This document shows, piece after piece, positions 32,709 to 40,959 of a stretch of DNA of 43,855 nucleotides. The stretch covers positions 1 to 43,855 of the forward strand of contig CBFGSB010000006.1 in assembly GCA_965651325.1 (NCBI GenBank). The letters run 5' to 3'. Numbering within the stretch: the stretch's first letter is position 1; each line of letters opens with the position of its first letter. The DNA comes from IDS-8 sp965651325 (GTDB lineage: Bacteria; Pseudomonadota; Gammaproteobacteria; Steroidobacterales; Woeseiaceae). The notes beneath the pieces were generated by a model. That model ran no database searches, had not been told where the DNA came from, and saw only the letters and a list, made by a program, of their open reading frames with translations. The position numbers were made by a program, and so were the translations under genes.

Positions 32709-33593
32709 TCAGCCGGCGCGCTTCTTCTGGGGCGTTTTCCTGGAGGTCTTTTTTTTCTTCGCGCCCGCCTTCTTCGGCTCGGCCTTTTCTTCTTCAGTGC
32801 GCTTCGCGGGCTTGCGCTTGTCGGTTGCGTTGAGGCTGGCCTTCAGCGCTTCCATGAGATCGATGATCTTGTGCTCCGGCTGGGCCGCCGGCGTGATGGT
32901 GATGTCCTCACCTTCGACCTTGCGCTGGATCATCGCCTTGATCTGGTCGCGTACCTCGTCGCGATAACTGGTCGGGTCGAAGGTGTCGGTCGCTGCCTGG
33001 TCGATGAGCTGCTTCGCGAGCTCGAGCTCCGACGCCTTCACCTCGACTTCCTCGAGCGGCACCTCGCTGAACGAGCGTACCTCGTCGGCGTAGTGGAGCT
33101 GCTCGAGCAGCAGGCCCTTGTCCTTCGGGCGCACGAGCACGAGGTGCTGGCGCCCGCGCGCGGCGTAGCGGCCGAGCGCGACCCGGCCGGTCTCGCGCAG
33201 GGCCTCGGCCAGCAGGTGATAGGCGCGCGCGCCCCCCTTGTCCGGGCCGAGATAATACGCCTTGTCGAAGTAGATACGATCGACCGAGCCTTCGGGCAGG
33301 AACTGGTCGACGTCGATGGTGTACGTCGCCGCAACTTCCAGCGCCTTGATTTCCTCGGGAGTGAAGAGGACGTACTGCCCCTTCGCGAATTCGTAACCCT
33401 TGACGATTTCCTCCCGGGGCACGATCTCGCCGCTGCCGGACGAGATGAGCTGCTGCTTGACCCGCGAGCCGTCGCGCCGGTCGATCTGGTTGAAGCGCAC
33501 CGTGGCCGCCGATTCCGCGGCCGAGTACAGCTTGACCGGTATAGAAACCAGCCCGAAGGCAATCGTGGCGGAACCCAAGGGACGTGCAGGCAT
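32709..33593 (-). CDS. ku: Ku protein (bacterial non-homologous end joining)
   Basis: The 294-residue protein begins MPARPLGSATIAFGLVSIPVKLYSA, the invariant Ku beta-barrel start, and continues with EIVKGYEFAKGQYVLFTPEEI, YTIDVDQFLPEGSVDRIYFDKAYYLGP and the LVLVRP-KDKGLLLEQLHYADEVR bridge region. The end is a Lys-rich tail (KKAGAKKKKTSRKTPQKKR) typical of extended Ku C-termini. Ku homodimers ring DNA ends and recruit LigD. LigD is encoded 3.7 kb away on the other strand. The start codon lies only 6 nt from a strong -10 box, so the mRNA is probably leaderless. Confidence 0.97.
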   Translation of the reverse strand: MPARPLGSATIAFGLVSIPVKLYSAAESAATVRFNQIDRRDGSRVKQQLISSGSGEIVPREEIVKGYEFAKGQYVLFTPEEIKALEVAATYTIDVDQFLPEGSVDRIYFDKAYYLGPDKGGARAYHLLAEALRETGRVALGRYAARGRQHLVLVRPKDKGLLLEQLHYADEVRSFSEVPLEEVEVKASELELAKQLIDQAATDTFDPTSYRDEVRDQIKAMIQRKVEGEDITITPAAQPEHKIIDLMEALKASLNATDKRKPAKRTEEEKAEPKKAGAKKKKTSRKTPQKKRAG

Positions 33594-33599
33594 CGGCGG

Positions 33600-33628
33600 A
33601 TCATATCGCCTGTCGCGCAGCCTCGCAA
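33600..33628 (-). promoter_or_regulatory. Promoter of ku giving a predicted leaderless transcript
   Basis: On the minus strand TTGCGA (33628-33623) and TATGAT (33605-33600) are spaced by exactly 17 nt. Six nt separate the -10 box from the ku ATG (33593), so transcription should start at or next to the A of the start codon. No Shine-Dalgarno is seen, which agrees with a leaderless mRNA. Confidence 0.55.
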
Positions 33629-33703
33629 TAAGAAATAGACAGAAATTAGCGACTTACCGCACAGAGCGAAAATCCGGCTCAAGGGAGGAGGGAAGCAGGC
33701 GGA

Positions 33704-33856
33704 ATGTCCTTGTTTCCGGCGTTCCCGGGATGTGGCCGAGTAACTCGCCGTTCCGTGCCGTTTGGACGGTTTCCCGCGGCCCGCGCAAGCAGGAGAGTAA
33801 CGGGCATGTTGGCGAACCGGCTTGCCCGCAGCGGCAGCGTTGAGGCGAAGGTTTGA
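33704..33856 (+). CDS. Candidate 50-residue leader ORF before the C39 exporter
   Basis: An ATG at 33704, 12-20 nt after an AGGGAGGAGGG stretch (33682-33692), opens a 50-codon frame. Its TGA overlaps the TTG start of the exporter gene (TTTGA). The peptide is Arg-rich and not hydrophobic, and has no clear double-glycine leader. It could be a real small gene or a coupling leader, or chance. Evidence is only the ribosome site and the overlap. Confidence 0.25.
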   Translation: MSLFPAFPGCGRVTRRSVPFGRFPAARASRRVTGMLANRLARSGSVEAKV

Positions 33857-35976
33857 AAGCGGTCCTGCAATCGGAAATGGCCGAGTGCGGCCTCGCCTCG
33901 CTGGCCATGGTGTCGGCACATTACGGCGCGCCCAGCGACCTGCCGGGGCTACGCCGCCGGTTTCCGCTGCCCCTGAAAGGCGCGACCCTTGCCTGGCTCA
34001 TCGACATCGCGGGGCGGGTCGGTTTCCAGTCGCGGCCGCTGCGGCTCGAGCTCGAGCAGCTTTCGCAGCTCCGGACGCCGTGCATTTTGCACTGGGACCT
34101 GAATCACTTCGTCGTGCTCGCGAAAGCGGGGAGGGCGCGGGCAACTATCCTGGACCCGGCGGTGGGCAGGCGCCGCCTGGCCTACGCCGACCTCTCCGGG
34201 CATTTCACCGGCGTGGCACTGGAATTGTGGCCGGCCGCCAGGTTCAAGCCACCCAAGCCCGTGCCGGCCGTTTCCCTGCGGCAACTGACCGGCAGGATCA
34301 CCGGCTTGTGGCGCGGTTTGGCCATGATCCTGCTGTTGTCCCTGGCATTGCAGGTGTTCGTCGTCCTCGGCCCGTTCTTCCTGCAGTGGACCGTGGACCA
34401 GGTGCTGGTGTCCGCGGACCGGGACCTGCTTACCGTGCTGGCATCGGGGTTTGCACTGGCGCTGTTGCTGCAGGTCGGCATCGGCCTGCTACGCGGCTGG
34501 GCGGTGCTCTACCTGTCGACCCGGCTCGGTCTCCAGTGGATCGGCAACATGCTCGCACACCTTTTGAAGCTGCCGCTCGAGTTTTTCGAGAAACGCCACC
34601 TTGGCGATGTCATCTCGCGTATCGCGAGCGTGCGGGCGATCCAGCGCACGTTGACCACCAGTTTCGTGTCGGCGATGGTCGACGGCCTGATGGCCATCGT
34701 GACGTTCACCATGATGCTGGTCTACAGCCGCAAGCTGGCACTGGTTACGCTCGCGTCGGTTTCGCTCTACCTCGGCCTGCGTGCGCTCTCCTTCCAGGCG
34801 CTGCGCGGCGGCACCGAGCGGCAACTGGTTGCCGAAGCGCGGCAGCAGAGCCATTTGCTGGAATCCATCCGCGGCATGCAAACGATCAAGATCGCGGGGG
34901 TGGAGCAGCAACGGGCATCGCGCTTCGCCAACCTGCTGAACGACACCGTCAATTGCGACGTGTGGCTGGGCAAGCTCGGCCTGGGGTTCAAGGGCGCCAG
35001 CGACCTGGTTTTCGGCGTGGAACGCATCGTCGTGATCTGGATCGGGGCACTGCTTGCGCTCGACAACGTATTCTCCGTGGGCATGCTGATTGCCTACCTG
35101 GCTTACAAAGACCAGTTCGCCAGCCGTATTGGCGGCCTGATCGACAAGTGGATCGAGCTGCGCATGCTGCAACTGCACGGCGAACGGCTGGCCGATATTG
35201 CCCTGGCGGCGCCGGAAGTGGACCCGGAGAAAACGTTCGAGAATGCGCCGTTGCCGGATACGCGCATCGTGGTTCGCGGGCTGGCCTTTCGCTATGCCGA
35301 GGGCGAACCGTGGATCCTGCGTGACTGCAGCTTCACGGTCGAGGAAGGGGAAGCCGTGGCCATCGTGGGCGCCTCGGGTTGCGGCAAGACGACGTTGATC
35401 AAGCTGCTGCTCGGGCTGTTGCGGCCGACTGCCGGCAGCATCACCGTCGGCGGCCGGGATATCGCGAGGCTCGAGCCGCGCCGCTATCGCGGCATGGTCG
35501 GAGCGGTCATGCAGGACGAGCAGCTCTTCGCCGGATCGGTGGCCGAGAATATCGCCCTGGGTGACCAGGGATTCGAGCCGCGGCGCGTCGAGGCCGCGGC
35601 GCGCATCGCCGCCGTACACGAGGAGATTGCCGCGATGCCGATGGGCTACCACAGCCTGATTGGCGACATGGGCACGGCGCTCTCGGGCGGCCAGAAGCAG
35701 CGGGTGATCCTGGCGAGGGCGCTGTACCGCAAGCCGCGCATCCTGTTTCTCGACGAGGCAACGAGCCACCTCGACGTGCAGCGGGAACGCAGCGTGAACG
35801 ACGCGGTGCGGCGTTTGCGATTGACCCGGGTGATGATTGCGCACCGGCCCGAAACGGTCGCCAGCGCCGACCGCGTGCTGGTCATGCAGGGCGGCAGGAT
35901 CGTGCGGGAGTCCGGAGGCGGGCAGGTTGCGCAGCCTTCACCCGCAGGCGGCGCCGCGGCTGTTGCGGCTGCTTGA
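33853..35976 (+). CDS. Peptidase-C39 domain ABC exporter
   Basis: The 707-residue protein has three parts. Residues 1-120 form a C39 peptidase with a full set of active-site residues: Gln6 and Cys12 in LQSEMAECGLAS, His85 in WDLNHFVVL and Asp101 in LDPAVG. Next is a six-helix ABC transmembrane domain (about 155-430). Last is an ATPase domain with GASGCGKTT, the LSGGQKQR signature and ILFLDEATS. Such proteins cut double-glycine leaders off bacteriocins or peptides and export the product. The TTG start is the first possible one after an in-frame stop at 33841. The HlyD adaptor follows after 13 nt. No substrate peptide gene with a GG leader was found nearby. Confidence 0.95.
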   Translation: MKAVLQSEMAECGLASLAMVSAHYGAPSDLPGLRRRFPLPLKGATLAWLIDIAGRVGFQSRPLRLELEQLSQLRTPCILHWDLNHFVVLAKAGRARATILDPAVGRRRLAYADLSGHFTGVALELWPAARFKPPKPVPAVSLRQLTGRITGLWRGLAMILLLSLALQVFVVLGPFFLQWTVDQVLVSADRDLLTVLASGFALALLLQVGIGLLRGWAVLYLSTRLGLQWIGNMLAHLLKLPLEFFEKRHLGDVISRIASVRAIQRTLTTSFVSAMVDGLMAIVTFTMMLVYSRKLALVTLASVSLYLGLRALSFQALRGGTERQLVAEARQQSHLLESIRGMQTIKIAGVEQQRASRFANLLNDTVNCDVWLGKLGLGFKGASDLVFGVERIVVIWIGALLALDNVFSVGMLIAYLAYKDQFASRIGGLIDKWIELRMLQLHGERLADIALAAPEVDPEKTFENAPLPDTRIVVRGLAFRYAEGEPWILRDCSFTVEEGEAVAIVGASGCGKTTLIKLLLGLLRPTAGSITVGGRDIARLEPRRYRGMVGAVMQDEQLFAGSVAENIALGDQGFEPRRVEAAARIAAVHEEIAAMPMGYHSLIGDMGTALSGGQKQRVILARALYRKPRILFLDEATSHLDVQRERSVNDAVRRLRLTRVMIAHRPETVASADRVLVMQGGRIVRESGGGQVAQPSPAGGAAAVAAA

Positions 35977-35989
35977 ACAAGGAACGTCC

Positions 35990-37240
35990 GTGCCCCTGTT
36001 CCGATCCGAAGTGCTGCACGCGCGGCGCCGGAGCTGGCTCGGCGGAATCTCGCTGGTGCAGCCCCTGCCGCCGTGGCTGCTCACCGGGTTCGCGGTGGCG
36101 GCGGCAACCGCGATCGTGCTCTTCCTGGCGCTCGGCGAATACACGCGGCGCTCGCGGGTCAGCGGCCAGCTCGTCCCCGACCTCGGTCTCGCCACGGTCG
36201 TCGCGCCCGTCGACGGCGTGGTCCGGCAAGCCGTGCCCGAAGAGGGAGAACGGGTTGTCCGCGGCCGTCCGCTGGTCGTGATCGCCACGCCACGGGTCAC
36301 CACGGGAAGCGGCGATACCACGGCCGGGTTGCTATCGGGCATCGAGGCGCAGCGTACCGGCGTCGAGCAGGGTTTCGCGTCCCGGAGCGCGTTGCTCGAC
36401 GTGCAGGGTACCGGGTACCGACGCCAACTCGAGGCTGCGCGCCAGGAACTGGACCAGGTCGGCTCCGCGATCGGCATCCGGGAGGAGCAGGTGGCGATTG
36501 CCAACGACCTGCTCGCGCACTATCGCAGGCTTGCAGAGCGTGGTTACGTGAGCCGCGTGACCGTGACCCAGCAACAGCAGGCCAGCCTCGAGCTGACCGC
36601 CGGCCTCACGGCACTGCAGCGACAGGCGACTGCGCTGCGCCGCAACATTGCCGAGCTGGAGCGGGTCCTGCATGAGTTGCCGGCGCAGCAATCCGCGCAG
36701 GCGGCCGCGAAAATGCGCGAGCTTGCCGATCTCAACCGGCAGCGCCTGCAAATCGAGGCGAGCGGCGAGGTGCTCGTGCAGGCGCCGATTTCCGGCCTCG
36801 TCGCCACTCGCCTGGTCAAAGCGGGGCAGGCCGTGCAAGCGGGGCAGCCGCTGTTCTGCCTGCTGCCCTCCGGCTCGAAGCTTCAGGCGCAGTTGCTGGT
36901 GCCGAGCCGCGCGATTGGCTTCATCGAGCCCGGGGACGCGGTCGTGTTGCGTTATGATGCGTTCCCGCACGAGAAATTCGGCCATCGCCGCGGGACCGTG
37001 CTGCGCATCTCGCGGAATGCCCTGGGTCCGGAGGGGCTGGGTACGCTGGTCGGTAATCCCCTGGCCGGCGAGCCGTACTACAAGGTGATGGTAACGTTGT
37101 CGGAGCAGTCGATCGTTGTCTACGGCAGGCGTGAGGCGCTGCGCCCCGGGATGCTCGTCGAGGCCGACATTCTCGGGGACCGGCGCAAACTTTATGAATG
37201 GCTGCTGGAACCGCTCTATTCGTTGTCCGGCAGGTTCTGA
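35990..37240 (+). CDS. HlyD family membrane-fusion protein
   Basis: From the GTG at 35990 (AAGGAACG upstream) the protein has 416 residues; an open frame further up overlaps the exporter and is not credible. A single transmembrane helix (about 30-50) is followed by a lipoyl-like half (VVAPVDGVVRQAVPEEGERV), a long coiled-coil hairpin (about 115-245) and the second lipoyl half (VLVQAPISGLVATRLVKAGQAVQAGQPLF) plus a beta-barrel domain. It pairs with the C39 exporter in a type I secretion system; the outer membrane TolC would be elsewhere. ligD starts just 26 nt downstream. Confidence 0.93.
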   Translation: MPLFRSEVLHARRRSWLGGISLVQPLPPWLLTGFAVAAATAIVLFLALGEYTRRSRVSGQLVPDLGLATVVAPVDGVVRQAVPEEGERVVRGRPLVVIATPRVTTGSGDTTAGLLSGIEAQRTGVEQGFASRSALLDVQGTGYRRQLEAARQELDQVGSAIGIREEQVAIANDLLAHYRRLAERGYVSRVTVTQQQQASLELTAGLTALQRQATALRRNIAELERVLHELPAQQSAQAAAKMRELADLNRQRLQIEASGEVLVQAPISGLVATRLVKAGQAVQAGQPLFCLLPSGSKLQAQLLVPSRAIGFIEPGDAVVLRYDAFPHEKFGHRRGTVLRISRNALGPEGLGTLVGNPLAGEPYYKVMVTLSEQSIVVYGRREALRPGMLVEADILGDRRKLYEWLLEPLYSLSGRF

Positions 37241-37266
37241 TTTGACCGGACCCGCGCGCAATCGCC

Positions 37267-39759
37267 ATGGCTGAGGGAGACAGCCCGAAACTCGCGCCGT
37301 ATCGTGAGAAGCGCAAGGCCGGCGCAACGCCGGAGCCGTTCGGCTCCGGGCAGCCGGGCGGCTCGCGCTTCGTCGTGCAGCTACACGCGGCGCGCGCGCG
37401 TCACTACGACTTCCGCCTGGAGCACGAGGGTGTGCTGGTCTCCTGGGCCGTCCCGAAAGGCCCCTCTCCCGACCCCGCGGACAAGCGGCTCGCGGTGCAC
37501 GTCGAGGATCATCCGGTCGATTACATTCATTTCGAGGGCCTGATTCCGGAAGGCAACTACGGGGCAGGGGCGGTCATCGTGTGGGACCGCGGCCGCTGGG
37601 AAGCGGTCAAGGATTTCAACGAAGGGCTCGAAACCGGCAAGCTGCTGTTCGACCTGCACGGCTACAAGCTGCGCGGCCGCTGGACGCTCGTGAAGACGAA
37701 GCGCAGCCCGAAGGACTGGCTGCTGATAAAGGAACGGGACGGCTACGTGCGCGAGGGCGAGGCAGCCGTGCTGCCGGAGGATTCGGTGCTCTCCGGACGT
37801 ACCGTCGAGCAGCTCGCCGCGGGTGAGGACCCGGGCGCCGCCATCGAGGCAGCCTGCCGTGAAGCCGGGGCCCGGCGCGGGCGCGTGGCGTTCCGCGACG
37901 TGCAGCCGATGCTTGCCACGCCGGGCAAGCCGTTCAGTCACCCGGAATGGGTCTTCGAGATCAAGTACGACGGTTACCGGCTGCTCGCCGGCAAAGAGCA
38001 GGGCGAAGTCAAGCTGGTATCCCGGAACAGCAATGACTTCACGGCCGTGTTTCCTGAGGTAGCGGAGGTGCTCGCGGCGCTGCCCTATGACGATTTCCTG
38101 ATTGACGGCGAGGTGGTGGTGCACGACGCCGATGGACTGCCCAGCTTCGCCGGGCTGCAGCAGCGCGGGCGGCTCACGCGCGCCATGGACATCGGTCGAG
38201 CGGCGGTGCAATGGCCGGCGACGCTCTACGCATTCGACCTGCTGCTGTTCGCTGAGTACGACCTGCGGCGCCTCCCGCTGACAAAACGCAAATTCCTGCT
38301 CAACGAAATTCTCCCGACAGTGGGACCGATTCGTATCTCCGAGCATATCGAACGCGAGGGTGAGGCGATGTTCGAGCAGTTGAAAGCGATGAACCTCGAA
38401 GGCCTTGTCGCGAAGCGCGCGGATTCGCCGTACACCGGCAAGCGCTCGCCGGACTGGATCAAGGTCAGCGCGCGCTCCAATGACGATTTCGCCGTGGTGG
38501 GTTATACGCCGCCGAAGGGTGGGCGACAGGGCTTCGGTGCGCTGCTGCTGGCGCAGCGCGGCGTCGACGGTTGGGTGTACACGGGCCGCGTCGGCGGCGG
38601 CTTCGGCGAGCGGGATCTCGCCGCCGCCGCGCAGCGACTGCAAGCCGCCAAGTCCGGCGAGCCGCCGCGGGACCCGGAGAAGATTGCCGGCGCGCGCTGG
38701 ATCGAGCCCGCGTTCGTCGTCGAAGTTCGCTTCAAGCAACGAACTCCGGACGGCCGCCTGCGCCAGCCGACGTTCGTGAGCATCCGGGACGACAAGGACC
38801 CGGAAGACTGCTGGCTGCCGGGTGAGGCGAAGCCGCTGCCCGCGCAGCCGCCCGCCCGGCGGAGCGCCCCCGCGGCGCACGTCGAGGTGACCAATCCGGA
38901 GAAGGTATTCTGGCCGGAGGAGGGCCTGACGAAAGGCGACCTCGTCGCGTACTACCGCGCGGTCTCGAAATGGCTGTTGCCGTACCTCGCCGACCGGCCG
39001 CTCGTGCTCACGCGCTATCCCGACGGCATCGACGGCAAATCCTTCTACCAGAAGGACGCGCCGGTGTACGCGCCGGACTGGATCCGGCTGGAGACACTGT
39101 GGAGCGAAGGCTCCGAGCGCGACATTCGCTATTTCGTGATCGAGAACGAGGAAGGCCTCGCCTACGTGGCGAACATGGCGGCCATTCCGCTGCACGTGTG
39201 GTCCAGCCGGGTGAGCTCGCTACAGCACCCCGACTGGTGCATTCTGGATCTCGACCCGAAAGGGGCGCCGTTTGCAAACGTCGTGAAGGTCGCCCGCGCC
39301 ATCCACCAACTTTGCGAGCAGGCAGGACTGCCGAACTACGTGAAGACGACGGGCTCGACCGGGCTGCACGTTCTCATTCCGCTCGGCGCGCGCTACACGC
39401 ACGAGCAGAGCCGCGCGATGGCCGAGCTCATGGCGAACTGCGTCGTGAAGCAACTTCCGGAGATCGCGACCGTGGAGCGCCAGCTCGACGCGCGGGGCGG
39501 CAAAGTCTACGTGGATTACCTGCAGAACGGGCACGGACGCCTGCTTGTTGCACCGTACAGCGTGCGACCCGTGCCGCACGCAACGGTGTCGATGCCGCTG
39601 CGCTGGAACCAGGTCACCTCGAAGCTCGACATGTTCAGGTACAACCTGCGTTCCGTGCCGGGGCTGCTCGCGAAGCAGAAAGCCGATCCTTTCGCGGACC
39701 TGTTTGCCGAGGCCGCGGACCTGGACCGGAGCCTCGCGCTCCTGGCGGAAATTCTGTAG
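37267..39759 (+). CDS. ligD: DNA ligase D (phosphoesterase-ligase-polymerase)
   Basis: The 830-residue protein has three domains in the order 3'-phosphoesterase, ligase, polymerase. The phosphoesterase (about 1-180) has LHAARARHYDFRLE (His40, His46, Asp48). The ATP-dependent ligase (about 210-525) has adenylation motif EIKYDGYR with Lys233, DGEVVV, EGLVAKR and DWIKV. The primase-polymerase (about 535-830) has DLDP (Asp661, Asp663) and STGLHVLIP (His701). All key residues are present, so it should process and seal breaks together with Ku. It lies 26 nt after the hlyD gene, on the same strand, and probably shares its transcript. Confidence 0.97.
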   Translation: MAEGDSPKLAPYREKRKAGATPEPFGSGQPGGSRFVVQLHAARARHYDFRLEHEGVLVSWAVPKGPSPDPADKRLAVHVEDHPVDYIHFEGLIPEGNYGAGAVIVWDRGRWEAVKDFNEGLETGKLLFDLHGYKLRGRWTLVKTKRSPKDWLLIKERDGYVREGEAAVLPEDSVLSGRTVEQLAAGEDPGAAIEAACREAGARRGRVAFRDVQPMLATPGKPFSHPEWVFEIKYDGYRLLAGKEQGEVKLVSRNSNDFTAVFPEVAEVLAALPYDDFLIDGEVVVHDADGLPSFAGLQQRGRLTRAMDIGRAAVQWPATLYAFDLLLFAEYDLRRLPLTKRKFLLNEILPTVGPIRISEHIEREGEAMFEQLKAMNLEGLVAKRADSPYTGKRSPDWIKVSARSNDDFAVVGYTPPKGGRQGFGALLLAQRGVDGWVYTGRVGGGFGERDLAAAAQRLQAAKSGEPPRDPEKIAGARWIEPAFVVEVRFKQRTPDGRLRQPTFVSIRDDKDPEDCWLPGEAKPLPAQPPARRSAPAAHVEVTNPEKVFWPEEGLTKGDLVAYYRAVSKWLLPYLADRPLVLTRYPDGIDGKSFYQKDAPVYAPDWIRLETLWSEGSERDIRYFVIENEEGLAYVANMAAIPLHVWSSRVSSLQHPDWCILDLDPKGAPFANVVKVARAIHQLCEQAGLPNYVKTTGSTGLHVLIPLGARYTHEQSRAMAELMANCVVKQLPEIATVERQLDARGGKVYVDYLQNGHGRLLVAPYSVRPVPHATVSMPLRWNQVTSKLDMFRYNLRSVPGLLAKQKADPFADLFAEAADLDRSLALLAEIL

Positions 39760-39821
39760 CGGCGTTACTCCTTCGTCTGGACGAGCGAGCTGCGCACACC
39801 TCGACCTCGTGTATGCGCCGG

Positions 39822-40850
39822 TCAGTCCACGCTGTTCGCGATCTCCTGTTCCTCGGCGTTCATGTCGGCGACGTAGGGCTCGAACAGCGGCGTGCTGAGA
39901 TAGCGCTCGCCGGTGTCGGGCAGCATGCACAGGATGTTCGCGCCTTGCTGCGCCCGCTCGGCGTACGCGCGGGCGCAGGCAAAAGTGCCGCCGGCGGAAA
40001 CGCCGACGAACAATCCTTCCTTGCTCGCCAGCTCGCGCGACCACTTCATCGCCTCGGGAGCCGCGACGGTCATGTACTCGTCAACGTGCTGCGCGTTGCG
40101 CGCGTCCTCGGCGAGCTTCGGGATGAAGTCCGGTGTCCAACCCTGGATGGGATGCGGCTCCCACGCGGCATGCGAGGCAGTCGGCGCACCGTCAGCGCGG
40201 CGCGGCTGCTCCTTGCCGCTTTTCATGAGTGCCGCGATTTCCGGTTCGCAGACCACGATCTTCGTCCCGGGACTTTCCTTTCGCAGTACGCGAGCGACAC
40301 CCTTCAGCGTGCCGCCCGTGCCGTAGCCGGTTATGAACGCGTCGAGCTCGAGCCCGGAGAAGTCGTTCACGATCTCGCGCGCCGTCGTGCGCGCATGCAT
40401 CTCCGCATTCGCCTCGTTTTCGAACTGCCGGGTCATGAACCAGCCGTGTTTCTTCGCCAGGGCTTCGGCCTTCTGCACCATCCCGGTGCCGCGTGCGGCG
40501 GCCGGCGTGATCACGACCTTTGCGCCGAGAAAGCGCATCAGGCGCCGCCGCTCGACGCTGAAGCTTTCCGCCATCGTCACCACCAGGGGATAGCCCTTTG
40601 CCGCGCATACCATCGCGAGGCCAATGCCCGTGTTGCCGCTGGTCGCCTCGACGACGGTCATGCCCGGTTTGAGCTCGCCGCGTTGCTCCGCGTCCTCGAT
40701 GACCCCCAGGGCGAGGCGGTCCTTGACCGAACCCAACGGGTTGAAAGCTTCGACTTTCGCGTACAGGTTTACGCCCTTCGGGGCGAGACGGTTGATGCGT
40801 ATGACCGGAGTGTTGCCGACCGTGCCGAGAATGCTGTCGTGGATGGTCAT
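39822..40850 (-). CDS. cysK: Cysteine synthase (O-acetylserine sulfhydrylase)
   Basis: The 342-residue protein starts MTIHDSILGTVGNTPVIRINRL at 40850, 6 nt after GGAG; a frame extending to 41084 is not supported. PLP is held by Lys43 in EAFNPLGSVKDR; TSGNTGIGLAMVCAAKGY is the substrate loop, GYGTGGTLKGVARVL the phosphate-binding loop, and VGVSAGGTFACA is conserved. It makes cysteine from O-acetylserine and sulfide, in the cytoplasm. An insert of about 25 residues (RADGAPTASHAAWEPHPIQG) makes it slightly longer than the E. coli enzyme. It is convergent with ligD. A CysM or CBS-like specificity cannot be excluded. Confidence 0.92.
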   Translation of the reverse strand: MTIHDSILGTVGNTPVIRINRLAPKGVNLYAKVEAFNPLGSVKDRLALGVIEDAEQRGELKPGMTVVEATSGNTGIGLAMVCAAKGYPLVVTMAESFSVERRRLMRFLGAKVVITPAAARGTGMVQKAEALAKKHGWFMTRQFENEANAEMHARTTAREIVNDFSGLELDAFITGYGTGGTLKGVARVLRKESPGTKIVVCEPEIAALMKSGKEQPRRADGAPTASHAAWEPHPIQGWTPDFIPKLAEDARNAQHVDEYMTVAAPEAMKWSRELASKEGLFVGVSAGGTFACARAYAERAQQGANILCMLPDTGERYLSTPLFEPYVADMNAEEQEIANSVD

Positions 40851-40875
40851 GGGGTGCTCCAGGATTGGAACCGGG

Positions 40876-40888
40876 ATCGTAATACGAT
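40876..40888. promoter_or_regulatory. Perfect palindrome ATCGTAATACGAT between divergent genes
   Basis: ATCGTA and TACGAT flank a single central A, a perfect 13-bp inverted repeat. It sits between cysK (start 40850) and the PARP-type zinc-finger gene (start 40960), so it could serve either as an operator. The regulator is unknown. Confidence 0.4.
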
Positions 40889-40959
40889 AGCAGATGAGCG
40901 CCGGCCTGGTGCACGGTAGCCGCGTTGCGCCGGCTCCCGATAGGGGGGAAACTCGCGGC

